Origin: Neolewinella xylanilytica
GTDB taxonomy: Bacteria; Bacteroidota; Bacteroidia; Chitinophagales; Saprospiraceae
Reading direction: 5' to 3'
Assembly (NCBI RefSeq): GCF_002934605.1
Contig: NZ_PTJC01000008.1
Coordinates: forward strand, 1 to 64,000
Length of the DNA stretch: 64,000 nt
Below, piece after piece: positions 43,283 through 52,101 of this stretch (position 1 is its first letter; each line of letters starts with the position of its first letter). Under the pieces are notes generated by a model. The model did no database searches, was not told where the DNA came from, and saw nothing but the letters and a program-made list of their open reading frames with translations. The position numbers and the translations under genes are program-made.

Positions 43283-44182
43283 GTGCCGGCAACCGTTCGC
43301 TTTTTGAGGAGTCGCCAGATCGACTTTGATCGCTGGGACGAAGCCGTGATGCGCGACCCGCTTCCGCTTCCCTACGGGCTGAGTTGGTGGCTGGACGCAG
43401 CGACGGATAGTAGCTGGGATGCGCTGATCGTCGACGACTATCGCGTGGTGCTCCCCCTACCCCGCTTGCGCCGCTATGGCATCCTGCCGGCGTATATCCG
43501 CCCGCCATTCACTCAGCAGATCGGCCCCTACGGAACGCTCCGGGCCGGTGATGTACACCGCTTGCTCGGGCAAATTCCCCGAAAATTTCAATTGGCGCTT
43601 CCCTTACGCCCCACCATCGACCGGGAGGAAGTACCCGGGGTGTATGCGGTACGCAAACGGGTGAATTACGTGCTCGATCTGGCTCGCCCATTCGCTACCG
43701 TCCGCCAAGGGTTCCAAAAACGGATGCGGCAGTACCTCAACCAGCAAACGGAGATGGAGGTGCACCCGGTAAGCCGGGATCAGGTGATTCACCTGTGTCG
43801 TACACAATTGGGTGATAAGGGGGGCATCCGGTCGTTTCACTGGCAAAGGCTTGCCGCCATCATCGATGCGGCGGTGGACCGGGAATTGGGGTACTGCCGG
43901 GGAATGAGCGAGGGCGGGGAACTGCTCTGCGTCGGCTTTTATCCCCACCTGGCCGGCCGGGCCTTCAACCTGGCAGCCGCGTCCACCCCGCTGGGATTCG
44001 AGAAGCGGGCGATGATCCACCTGCTTGCCCACGTCATGCAGACCATGAGCGACCGACCGGGTGCCGCCTTCGATTTCGAGGGTTCGGAACTTCCCGGCGT
44101 GCGGGAATTCTTCTCCCGCTTCGGTGGGGAAGACGAAGGGTACTTTCTAGTGGAGCGGAAGTGGTTCGGGCTCGTAAAATGA
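43283..44182 (+). CDS. FemAB/GNAT-like acyltransferase of unknown substrate
   Basis: 299-residue protein that resembles the GNAT-fold FemAB-like proteins common in Bacteroidota. It shows LPLPYGLSWWLDAATDSSWD, RPPFTQQIGPYG, a basic FQKRMRQYLNQQ segment and a C-terminal FDFEGSELPGVREFFSRFGG (acceptor loop and final strand). FemAB proteins add amino acids to peptidoglycan precursors; related ones acylate other molecules, so the role remains open. Start is a GTG, two bases after the UPF0158 stop. Confidence 0.65.
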   Translation: MPATVRFLRSRQIDFDRWDEAVMRDPLPLPYGLSWWLDAATDSSWDALIVDDYRVVLPLPRLRRYGILPAYIRPPFTQQIGPYGTLRAGDVHRLLGQIPRKFQLALPLRPTIDREEVPGVYAVRKRVNYVLDLARPFATVRQGFQKRMRQYLNQQTEMEVHPVSRDQVIHLCRTQLGDKGGIRSFHWQRLAAIIDAAVDRELGYCRGMSEGGELLCVGFYPHLAGRAFNLAAASTPLGFEKRAMIHLLAHVMQTMSDRPGAAFDFEGSELPGVREFFSRFGGEDEGYFLVERKWFGLVK

Positions 44183-44229
44183 TCCGCAACCGGAAGGTCG
44201 AGGTACCGTTTCCCTAAAAACCGCCTGCC

Positions 44230-45024
44230 ATGCCCGAACTACCTGAAGTCCACAATTTCAAGCTATACTTCGACGCCGCGGCTACCGGCCAGACCGTGGC
44301 GTCGGTGACGGTGCACGACGACTACATCATCCGGAACATGCCCGGAGCGGTATTCGCCGATAGCCTGACCGGACGGACCATCACCGGGAGCCTTCGCCGC
44401 GGTAAGTACCTTTTCGCCAACTTAGATAACGGCCACGCCCTGCTGCTGCACTTCGGCATGACCGGCGACCTCAATCTTTACCAAGAATCCACCGACCGTC
44501 ACAAGTTCGAGCGGTTCGCCTTACACTTCGCGGACGGCAACGTGCTCGGCTTCAATGACCCGCGGAAGTTCGCGCGTATTCTCTACCTGGAAGACCGGGA
44601 TGCCTACATTGAAGAAATCAAACTCGGACCGGACGCTCTGAATCTTACCCTTTCGGATTGGTTGGCTACCGTAAGCGACCGAAAATCAACGATCAAGGGC
44701 TTGTTACTCAACCAGTCCATTCTGGCGGGAGTGGGCAATCTCTACGCCGATGAAATCTGCTACCGCACCCGCATCCACCCGGCGGCCCGGGCCTGCGATC
44801 TGAGTGAAGCACAGCTAACGGCGATCCACGATGAAACCATCGCGGTGATGCAGTACGGCGTCGACCATGCCCCCTATTACAAGGACTATCCCGACGACTG
44901 GTTCTGGCACGTCTGGCGGGAGGAAGGCAAAGCCGGGCCGGGGGGAGTCGGCGAAGTAAAGGTCATGAAGGTGGCCGGCCGCACCACGTACTTTGTAGAG
45001 GGGTACCAGGACGGCCTAGCTTAG
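44230..45024 (+). CDS. Fpg/Nei-type DNA glycosylase lacking the zinc finger
   Basis: 264-residue base-excision repair enzyme candidate. The N-terminus PELPEVHNF holds the catalytic Pro and Glu after Met removal; RRGKYLFANL has the conserved Lys; HFGMTGDL and GFNDPRKFARIL fit the N-terminal domain, and ILAGVGNLYADEICYRTRIH the helix-two-turn-helix. The C-terminal Cys4 zinc finger that normally follows is missing; the end is VMKVAGRTTYFVEGYQ, where the GRTT-like hairpin remains without cysteines, reminiscent of zinc-less fingers in NEIL1 and plant Fpg. It may have kept lesion recognition through that hairpin. Confidence 0.85.
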   Translation: MPELPEVHNFKLYFDAAATGQTVASVTVHDDYIIRNMPGAVFADSLTGRTITGSLRRGKYLFANLDNGHALLLHFGMTGDLNLYQESTDRHKFERFALHFADGNVLGFNDPRKFARILYLEDRDAYIEEIKLGPDALNLTLSDWLATVSDRKSTIKGLLLNQSILAGVGNLYADEICYRTRIHPAARACDLSEAQLTAIHDETIAVMQYGVDHAPYYKDYPDDWFWHVWREEGKAGPGGVGEVKVMKVAGRTTYFVEGYQDGLA

Positions 45025-45031
45025 GGATGAT

Positions 45032-46879
45032 TTACATGCGTTCCGGCATCTCGATCCCCAGGATGCCCATTCCCGATTTCAGCACGTTACCCACTGCCTG
45101 ACAAAGGTACAGGCGGAAGGCCACGGCTGCTTCGGTATCCGCGCCGAGGATGCTCACGTCGTGCCAAAATTTGTGCAGGTTTTTGGCGAGTTCGTAGCAA
45201 TACATGGCGACCATCGAGGGATCGTAGTTGGCGGCTGCGTCGTTCAGAAGGCCTGGATAGGCGTACAGCAGGCTGATCAGTTCGCGTTCGGCCGGTTCCA
45301 ATTGGGTGTAGCCGGCAGCTTGGGAAAGATCGCGCTGACCGGCTTTCCGCCACACGGCCCGGGTGCGCACGTACGCGTTTTGGACGTATGGCCCGGTTTG
45401 GCCCTGCAGATCGACGCTTTCCTTCGGATCGAAGATCATGCGTTTCTGGGGGCCGACCTTGATGATCTGGAACTTCAGGGCCGCCATGCCGATCTTTTGA
45501 ATGATCTCCCGCCGTTCGGTATCGCTGAGTTCGCTGGTGGATTCCCGCTCCAGACTGGATTGGTAGGCTTCCTGGATTACTTCGTCCATGAGATCGTCGG
45601 CGTCGACCACGGTTCCTTCCCGGCTCTTCATGCGGCCGGTGGGCAGATCGACCATGCCGTAACTTAGGTGAAACAGTCCATCGGCGTAGGGTTCTTCCAG
45701 GCGCTTGAGAATCTCGAAGAGCACCTGAAAGTGGTAATTCTGCTCGTCGCCCACGGTATAGACCATCCGTTTGGCACCGAAGTCATCATAACGAAGCCTT
45801 GCGGTGCCCAGATCCTGGGTGATGTAGAGGCTGGTCCCATCGGCCCGAAGGATAGCCTTCTGGTCGAGCTTGGCATCGGTCAGGTCCACGAAGACGGAGC
45901 CGTCTTCCTTACGGTAAAAGACGCCCTTATCCAGGCCGGCGTCGATCATATCCTTGCCGAGCAAGTAAGTCTCGCTCTCATAGTAGTTCTTGTCGAAGCT
46001 GACCCCCAAACGTTCGTAGGTCTCGTCGAATCCCTCGTACACCCAGTCGTTCATGCGGTTCCAGAGGGCAACGGTCTCCGGCTCGCCGTCCTCCCACCGC
46101 AGCAACATTTCCTTTGCCGCCCGCCCGAGATCGCTGTTTTCGTTGAAGTAGGTGTTTTTGTAACCCTTCCAAAAATCGGCGGGTGACAGGTCCTTCTTGT
46201 TTTTCTCTTCCAGGATCGCGGCGGCCTCGTCCGACTTTTGCCACGCCTTGTACTCTTCCTGAAAGTGCTGCTCGAACTTGATGTAATAATCGCCTACGAA
46301 GTGGTCCGCCTTAACGCCGGCCTTTTCGGGTACGGCCCCGTTTCCGTAGCGCTGCCAGGCGAGCATGGATTTGCAGATGGCAATGCCCCGGTTATTGATG
46401 ATCTGTACCCGAACCACGTCGTGTCCGGTGGCTTCCAGCAGCTTACTCGTCGACCAGCCTAGTAGGATGTTGCGAATGTGCCCCAGGTGCAGGGGTTTGT
46501 TGGTATTGGGGCTGGCGAATTCGACGACGACCTTGTCTTTGCCACCCGCCACGTGGCCGAAGCCCTCCCGCACGCCTGACTGTAGCAGAAAATCCATCCA
46601 GTAGCGGTCGGCAATCACTAAATTGAGGAACCCTTTGATCACGTTGAAGTCTTTCACTTCTTCCAGCGTTTCCTTCAGGCGAGCGCCGATCTCTTCGGCG
46701 ATGACTTCGGGTTTCTTCTTGGCCAGGCGGGTCAGGGGAAAGGTGACGACGGTGAATTCCCCCTCGAACTCCTTGCGGGTGGACTGAAGGGTAATTTCCT
46801 GTTCGCTGGCGTCCGGGCCGTACAGGTGGCGCAGGGCGTCACGGACGCCGGTTTCAAGTAATTCGGGTAATGCTTTCAT
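45032..46879 (-). CDS. argS: Arginyl-tRNA synthetase
   Basis: 615-residue class I synthetase that charges tRNA-Arg. The HIGH-like motif is HLGHIRN at residues 131-137, preceded by VEFASPNTNKP; the KMSKS-like motif is MKSREGT near residue 410. The N-terminal additional domain and C-terminal DALR-type anticodon domain (QTGPYVQNAYVRTRAVWRKA) are present. A minus-strand TATCTTTG ends eight bases before the ATG, with TTG 20 bases further upstream. It is convergent with the Fpg gene, six bases apart. Confidence 0.96.
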   Translation of the reverse strand: MKALPELLETGVRDALRHLYGPDASEQEITLQSTRKEFEGEFTVVTFPLTRLAKKKPEVIAEEIGARLKETLEEVKDFNVIKGFLNLVIADRYWMDFLLQSGVREGFGHVAGGKDKVVVEFASPNTNKPLHLGHIRNILLGWSTSKLLEATGHDVVRVQIINNRGIAICKSMLAWQRYGNGAVPEKAGVKADHFVGDYYIKFEQHFQEEYKAWQKSDEAAAILEEKNKKDLSPADFWKGYKNTYFNENSDLGRAAKEMLLRWEDGEPETVALWNRMNDWVYEGFDETYERLGVSFDKNYYESETYLLGKDMIDAGLDKGVFYRKEDGSVFVDLTDAKLDQKAILRADGTSLYITQDLGTARLRYDDFGAKRMVYTVGDEQNYHFQVLFEILKRLEEPYADGLFHLSYGMVDLPTGRMKSREGTVVDADDLMDEVIQEAYQSSLERESTSELSDTERREIIQKIGMAALKFQIIKVGPQKRMIFDPKESVDLQGQTGPYVQNAYVRTRAVWRKAGQRDLSQAAGYTQLEPAERELISLLYAYPGLLNDAAANYDPSMVAMYCYELAKNLHKFWHDVSILGADTEAAVAFRLYLCQAVGNVLKSGMGILGIEMPERM

Positions 46880-46887
46880 AACAGCGG

Positions 46888-46918
46888 CAAAGATAGATCA
46901 AACTTCCACCGTACTCAA
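46888..46918 (-). promoter_or_regulatory. argS promoter
   Basis: Minus-strand TTG (46916-46918) and TATCTTTG (46888-46895) with 20 bases between. It lies in the 18-base gap to, and the 3' end of, the HEAT-transporter gene, so argS can be expressed separately. Confidence 0.65.
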
Positions 46919-49753
46919 ACCTACGCGTAGCTCTTCCAGGGCTTCCTGAGCTACCATGCGGACCTGCGCGCTGTCGGCGTCAGATGCCAAAAAGTAGTCC
47001 AGTACCGGGATGTAATCCGGGTCGTCGAAGGTCGAGATCAGCCGTAGGGCAGCAATTTTCAATCGCTCGTCCCGGTCACGTAGCAACCTGCGGAAGAACC
47101 GAAATTCCTGCCTGCGCAACAGGCCGATATCTACCTCCGTGCCAACGCCCTCTCCCCCGCCCTGGAGCTGGCGCTGGCGCCGGTCGAGCAGCGGAATAAT
47201 CAGCCGCTTAAGACTGAGTTCGAGCAGGTTGTCGAGAAACTCGATGCCGCTAATCTGGATGGAGACCTGGTCGTCATTCAAGGCCAGGTGGACCGGAATG
47301 ATGTCAGCCGAAGGATAACGTAGCCCCAGCAGCCGGAACAGCCGGTTGAACGTCGCCCGCATGCGCTGCTTCATCAGGCTGGTAAAGGCTTCCCGATAGA
47401 CCAGCTCCTCCTCGCTTCGACCGAACTGGAGGAGAATCAGCTGATTGTGCAATTGCTCCTGCATGCTTTCGTACTGGCGGGCTTCGGCGACGATTTGGCG
47501 ATAGATCGTCTTGGCCGGCATGGAGCGTTTGGGGAAATCCCGCTTCACCGCATTCAGGGCCCGGATGACTTCCATCCGCAGCGGAAGGTCGCCGGGATAA
47601 TGTCGCTCCATCAGCGAAAACAATAAATCGATCGACTGCGGTCGATCGATTTTCTCGATCACCTGGGGTAGGCGCCGCACCTCGGTGATTGACAGTTCCC
47701 CCGATGCGATCAGTCCGGGGATCAGCCCGAGCAGCCCCTCCTGGTACTGCACCAGGGCGTTAATGGCCAACGGGCGCACTTCCGGATGGGTAATGAGGTG
47801 CAAGAGGGGAACGATCAGGTCTTCGTGCTGGCTCTCCCCGGCAGCCAGGATCGCGTAGCGCAGTATCTCCTCATCTTCCAGCAGCAGGCACCGCTGGATG
47901 AAGGATCTCCCGGCAGCTAACTGGGACCTGCCGGATGCCTTGAGCAGGTAAACGTACCACTGGCGGCGGCTATCCGCATCGAGGTCGCGTAACTGCCGGA
48001 TACGGCGCCGCAATCGTTGGCTGACCTGCCACTGCTTCCGGCTGAATGAGTTCCCGGCGGTTTCCGTAGCCAGGCTCACCAGGGCAGCTCCGGCTACTTC
48101 CGGGTCCGAATGGTCCAGCAAAGGCTCCAGCACTTCCTTCCCCACCGACTGCGTGCGGGAAAACAGGTAATCAAAGGCGGCACTCCGAACGGTCGGGTCG
48201 GCGTCTTCCAACAACGCGATGACTTCCTCCACCAGTTCGGTGCCCGGCTGCAGGTATAAGCTCCGGAGGGCGCGGGCCCGAACGTTGGGCGACGGGTGGG
48301 CCAGCAGTCGGGTGATGGGCTCTCGAAAGGTGGCGTTACTCAGGTCGTCGGCCCGCTCCAGTACGTAGAGCAGCTGCTTTTCGTGGGTGCTCATCTGCCC
48401 TTCCTCGAGTACCTGGAGGAAGCCGGCCATCACTTTGCGGTGGTGACTGCGCAGGCGATTGCGGTGTTCCTTGGGCTTTAGGTGGGACAACTGGGCGCGG
48501 AAGGCCTCGATGTATTCTTCCCGAATCAGGATCACGCTGAGCATCCACACGACCACCAGAATCAAGACCACCCAGCTAATCGAAGGAGCCGAGAATCCCA
48601 GTAATTGGGTGAGCCCGATGAGCAACAAGCCCCCCAACCCACCGGCTAGGCTGTCGACGAATACGTCGATGTAGGTTTTCACCTTCTTTTTCGTTTCCTC
48701 GTCGAGGGGAAGGAACAGCATTTCGATGCTGGCCCGGCTGAGACTCTGCTTCAGGCTTCCGTCGATGGACCGGCTGATGATCGCCGCCGACAGCCCGGGC
48801 ATGAAGAGCATCGTAATGGCACCAATGCCCAGGCCAACGGGTAGGAAAAGAAGGGCCCCGCTCACCCCGATGCCCTGCACCACCCGCTGGGTAAGGAGTA
48901 ACTGGATCGCCAGCGCCACGATATTGAAGGTGGAATACCAAAAGCCGAAGAAACCGGCCAGCCGGTCCTGATCGCCGTAGCGCTCCGCCGCCAGCACGCT
49001 GAACTGGTAATCGACCAGTTTGGCTACGATGACGCTAAGCGCCACGACGCCGCACAGCAGGAGGAGGTGCTTACTGGCGAAGATCAGCCGGTGGGGGGCC
49101 TCGTAGGCCGTACTCGATTTTTTCTTCCGGGAGAGCATACTCTGCTTACGCAGTACGTAGCGCCGCCAAATGATGGCCGTCAGCAACAGGCTGGGCACGA
49201 GCAGCGCGGCGGCCACCAGGATGAGGTTGCGGGCACCGATCTCCTGTGCCAAAAGCGAGGTGATGTACCCACCGGCAATACCGCCGGCAATGGCCCCGGC
49301 GCCGATCAGTCCGAACAATCGTTTGGCTTGCCGCACGTCAAATACGAAACTGGCCATCATCCAGAACTGGGAGGCGGCCAGTACGCCAAAAATAGCGGTC
49401 CAGAGGTAGAGCACGATGGCGATCGTCGGTCGCGCCAGGGGAATGCGCATGAACAGGGAGCAAACCAGCAGGATTCCGAGGCAGACGACCAAGGACACGA
49501 AGCTTACCCGCAGTAAACTGTAGCGGCGCAGGGCCGCCGAATAGCCGGTACTCACCACCGCGGCCAGCACGGCGGTCGCCAAAAAGATGTAGGGCAAGCC
49601 GATGGCGCCGTACTCCGAAAGGAACATCGCGCTGGCGGTAGGCTTGACGATGAGGAGCGTACAAATAATCAAAAAAACCAGCAGCTGTAGCATAAGCACG
49701 GCCCCCCACTCTCCCGGGCGGGCACGAAATACCTTGCTTAAAACTTGCTGCAT
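46898..49753 (-). CDS. NTT/MFS-like membrane protein fused to HEAT repeats
   Basis: 951-residue fusion. Residues 1-420 carry about 12 membrane helices resembling ATP/ADP-antiporter-like (NTT) or MFS proteins: FGVLAASQFWMMASFVFDVR, LFGLIGAGAIAGGIAGGYIT and RASIEMLFLPLDEETKKKVK. Residues 450-951 are HEAT-like helical repeats (ITRLLAHPSPNVRARALRSL, EEVIALLEDADPTVRSAAFD, LLDHSDPEVAGAALVSLATE). The HEAT part should be cytosolic and bind proteins. Nucleotide exchange makes little sense in a free-living cell, so the substrate is open. It ends 18 bases before argS. Confidence 0.8.
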   Translation of the reverse strand: MQQVLSKVFRARPGEWGAVLMLQLLVFLIICTLLIVKPTASAMFLSEYGAIGLPYIFLATAVLAAVVSTGYSAALRRYSLLRVSFVSLVVCLGILLVCSLFMRIPLARPTIAIVLYLWTAIFGVLAASQFWMMASFVFDVRQAKRLFGLIGAGAIAGGIAGGYITSLLAQEIGARNLILVAAALLVPSLLLTAIIWRRYVLRKQSMLSRKKKSSTAYEAPHRLIFASKHLLLLCGVVALSVIVAKLVDYQFSVLAAERYGDQDRLAGFFGFWYSTFNIVALAIQLLLTQRVVQGIGVSGALLFLPVGLGIGAITMLFMPGLSAAIISRSIDGSLKQSLSRASIEMLFLPLDEETKKKVKTYIDVFVDSLAGGLGGLLLIGLTQLLGFSAPSISWVVLILVVVWMLSVILIREEYIEAFRAQLSHLKPKEHRNRLRSHHRKVMAGFLQVLEEGQMSTHEKQLLYVLERADDLSNATFREPITRLLAHPSPNVRARALRSLYLQPGTELVEEVIALLEDADPTVRSAAFDYLFSRTQSVGKEVLEPLLDHSDPEVAGAALVSLATETAGNSFSRKQWQVSQRLRRRIRQLRDLDADSRRQWYVYLLKASGRSQLAAGRSFIQRCLLLEDEEILRYAILAAGESQHEDLIVPLLHLITHPEVRPLAINALVQYQEGLLGLIPGLIASGELSITEVRRLPQVIEKIDRPQSIDLLFSLMERHYPGDLPLRMEVIRALNAVKRDFPKRSMPAKTIYRQIVAEARQYESMQEQLHNQLILLQFGRSEEELVYREAFTSLMKQRMRATFNRLFRLLGLRYPSADIIPVHLALNDDQVSIQISGIEFLDNLLELSLKRLIIPLLDRRQRQLQGGGEGVGTEVDIGLLRRQEFRFFRRLLRDRDERLKIAALRLISTFDDPDYIPVLDYFLASDADSAQVRMVAQEALEELRVGLSTVEV

Positions 49754-49818
49754 ACGGACACGTTAATTCCCTGACACCCCCTCACGGGGATACTCGTCCA
49801 ACAATTCAATCCAATACC

Positions 49819-50412
49819 ATGTCTACCACCCCCCGTTTTGGTGAAGTAATTTCAGAATTAAATAATAACGACCGACAGGAGACCATCGTGCTCGGTGGCG
49901 GCTGCTTTTGGTGTACCGAGGCCGTTTTTATTGATATCGAAGGCGTCGAACGCGTCGTTAGCGGTTATGCCGGCGGCTCGGCGGAAACCGCAAATTACGA
50001 AGCGGTATGCACCAAAGGTACCGACCACGTGGAAGTAATTTTAGTGGAATTCGATCCGCAGGTGATCGGACGGAAAGAAATTCTGGAAATTTTCTTCGCC
50101 GCGCACGACCCTACCACGCCCAATCGCCAGGGCAATGACGTCGGCCCGCAGTACCGTAGCGCGATCTTTTACACCAGCGACGAGCAAAAAGCCGCCGCGG
50201 AGGAACTGATTGCTGATTTAGTCCCGGATCTGTATGGTAAGCAGGCGGTTACGGACCTGATTCCCTTCACTTCCTTCTACCCGGCGGAGGAGTATCACCA
50301 GAATTATTACACCAAGGTTGGCGACCGCAACAGCTACTGCACCTTCGTCATCAGCCCGAAGGTGGGTAAGATCCGCAAGAAGTACAGCCATCGCCTGAAG
50401 TCCCGTGCATGA
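49819..50412 (+). CDS. msrA: Peptide-methionine (S)-S-oxide reductase
   Basis: 197-residue MsrA that repairs oxidised methionine. The active-site GGCFWCTE (Cys29, Cys32) is followed by RVVSGYAGGSAETANYEAVC, a HVEVILVEFDP strand and FFAAHDPTTPNRQGNDVGPQ with the YRSAIFYTSDEQ segment, all standard. EEYHQNYYTK near the C-terminus is also family-typical. No signal peptide, so it is cytosolic. Its stop overlaps the FKBP ATG, forming a two-gene operon. Confidence 0.96.
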   Translation: MSTTPRFGEVISELNNNDRQETIVLGGGCFWCTEAVFIDIEGVERVVSGYAGGSAETANYEAVCTKGTDHVEVILVEFDPQVIGRKEILEIFFAAHDPTTPNRQGNDVGPQYRSAIFYTSDEQKAAAEELIADLVPDLYGKQAVTDLIPFTSFYPAEEYHQNYYTKVGDRNSYCTFVISPKVGKIRKKYSHRLKSRA

Positions 50413-51065
50413 AACGTTTAGGCGGCCCGCTTGTATTGTTACTTTTTACCGCCGCCCTAGCGGCGCAAAACCAAGCATCCTATATGGATACCACCAGCTA
50501 TAGTCTCGGCATCGTGCTGAGTCAAAACCTAAAAGCCCAGGGCTTCGACAGTATTGACGCCCAAAGTCTCGCCAAGGGATTTCAGGACGGCCTGGACGGC
50601 AATTCGACCGTAACGCCCGAACAGGCTAACATGCACATTCAGGATTATCTACAAAAGGCGGCGGCGAGCGCAGGTTCGGAAGCCCGCCAGGAAGGAGAAG
50701 CCTTCCTCGCGGAGAACGCCAAACGCGCGGAAGTCAAAACCACCGATTCCGGCCTCCAGTACGAGGTGTTGAAAGAAGGTAGCGGGGCCAGCCCCTCGGC
50801 GGCCGAAACGGTGAAGGTGCACTACCACGGTACGCTGACCGACGGGACGGTTTTCGACAGTTCCGTCGACCGCGGTCAGACCATCGAGTTTCCCCTAAAC
50901 CGCGTGATCTCCGGATGGACGGAAGGGTTACAGCTCATGAAGGTAGGCGCCAAGTATCGGTTTTACATTCCCTACCACCTGGCTTACGGCGAGCGTGGTT
51001 CGCCTCCCGCCATTCCCCCCTACTCCACGCTGATTTTCGACGTAGAACTGTTCGAGGTCAAATAA
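50409..51065 (+). CDS. Periplasmic FKBP-type peptidyl-prolyl isomerase
   Basis: 218-residue exported isomerase. A signal peptide (LGGPLVLLLFTAALAAQ) is followed by an FKBP_N dimerisation region (residues 25-100) and the FKBP catalytic domain (115-218): VKVHYHGTLTDGTVFDSSVD, GQTIEFPLNRVISGWTEGLQ and AYGERGSPPAIPPYSTLIFD. It resembles FkpA/Mip. It assists folding of envelope proteins and is translationally coupled to msrA, so both may serve protein repair. Confidence 0.93.
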   Translation: MKRLGGPLVLLLFTAALAAQNQASYMDTTSYSLGIVLSQNLKAQGFDSIDAQSLAKGFQDGLDGNSTVTPEQANMHIQDYLQKAAASAGSEARQEGEAFLAENAKRAEVKTTDSGLQYEVLKEGSGASPSAAETVKVHYHGTLTDGTVFDSSVDRGQTIEFPLNRVISGWTEGLQLMKVGAKYRFYIPYHLAYGERGSPPAIPPYSTLIFDVELFEVK

Positions 51066-51246
51066 GCGAGGCTACGGCCGTGTCCACGGGCTGGGTACCC
51101 ATGAGCCGTTGGAATACTTCGACGAGTTCTTGGGTGGCACCCATCCCGTGGGCGGCGGCTCCTAGCATCAGCGTCGTTACCACAAAGGTGATCAGGCGGG
51201 CCTGGCGACGGTGCTTGCGTTCGTTCTTGATGGTCAGGTAACTCAT
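51058..51246 (-). CDS. Small single-helix protein
   Basis: 62-residue hypothetical protein with a basic N-terminus (KNERKHRRQARL) and one hydrophobic segment (ITFVVTTLMLGAAAHGMG) that could be a membrane helix. Overlaps the end of the FKBP gene by eight bases on the opposite strand. The sense of its sequence is plausible but no family is recognised; a chance frame is possible. Confidence 0.45.
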   Translation of the reverse strand: MSYLTIKNERKHRRQARLITFVVTTLMLGAAAHGMGATQELVEVFQRLMGTQPVDTAVASLI

Positions 51247-51261
51247 AGTTTTTATTGGTAT

Positions 51262-51327
51262 CGTGGATAATGTAGTTCGCTACGTATAAAATAGGTAGCG
51301 TGTTGTAGACATAGCGTATTATCCACG
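51262..51327. repeat. Nested inverted repeat in the region between the small protein and the YggS gene
   Basis: Outer arms cgtggataat (51262-51271) and attatccacg (51318-51327) are perfect complements. Inside them cgctac (51278-51283) and gtagcg (51295-51300) form a second stem around the AT-rich loop gtataaaatag. A separate short hairpin, ccgttc/gaacgg, lies at 51348-51365. Possible roles are an operator, a mobile repeat, or a leader structure. Confidence 0.6.
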
Positions 51328-51417
51328 CGCTTTAATATTTCCTTTAGCCGTTCTTTACGGAACGGTAGTTTATGTCCAGGAAACGGCAACCGTTACCCGG
51401 TTAAACAAATTAATTTC

Positions 51418-52086
51418 ATGGAAAGCCTTTCCGATCACTATAACGCCCTCAGCCGGGAAATCGCCTCCTCGGGAGCCCGGCTGGTTGCCGTGACCAAGAC
51501 ACATCCCGTAGAAAAGATCCGGGAACTGTACGAACTGGGCCACCGCGATTTCGGCGAGAACCGCGTCAGTGAGTTAGTGGAAAAGTACGAGCAGCTTCCA
51601 AAGGACATCAACTGGCACTTCATCGGCCACCTCCAACGCAACAAGGCCAAGCACGTCATCCCCCTGGTTTCCTTAATCCATTCGGGCGACAGCCTGCGCC
51701 TCCTGCGGGAGCTGGATAAGCGCTCCGATGATTCCCGCACCGATGTACTCCTCCAGTACCACATCGCCGAAGAAGAAAGCAAGTACGGACTGACCCGCGA
51801 AACGGGTCGGCAGCTTATGGAATCGGTCCGCGAGGAACCACTCCACCACGTGCGTATCGTGGGCGTCATGGGTATGGCCACCTACACCGAAAACGAAGAG
51901 CAGGTCGCCGAGGAATTTCGCACGCTGCACGAAATATACGCCGAGCTGAAAGCCGCCTACTTCGAGGAAGACCCGGCGTTCACCGAGATCAGTATGGGCA
52001 TGTCGAACGATTACCCGATCGCACTCAAGCAGGGCAGCACCCTGGTACGGATCGGCAGCCGGTTATTGGGCGAGCGTCCGCAGTAG
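51418..52086 (+). CDS. YggS/PLPBP-family pyridoxal phosphate-binding protein
   Basis: 222-residue single-barrel PLP protein (fold type III, without the second domain of alanine racemase). The cofactor Lys lies in LVAVTKTHPVEKIREL; FGENRVSELVEKYEQL, WHFIGHLQRNKAKHVI, LLQYHIAEEESKYGL and FTEISMGMSNDYPIALKQGS are family signatures. Members buffer PLP and affect amino acid homeostasis. It is monocistronic, with the nested inverted repeat in its upstream region. Confidence 0.93.
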   Translation: MESLSDHYNALSREIASSGARLVAVTKTHPVEKIRELYELGHRDFGENRVSELVEKYEQLPKDINWHFIGHLQRNKAKHVIPLVSLIHSGDSLRLLRELDKRSDDSRTDVLLQYHIAEEESKYGLTRETGRQLMESVREEPLHHVRIVGVMGMATYTENEEQVAEEFRTLHEIYAELKAAYFEEDPAFTEISMGMSNDYPIALKQGSTLVRIGSRLLGERPQ

Positions 52087-52101
52087 CGGCAATGCTCAGG
52101 C

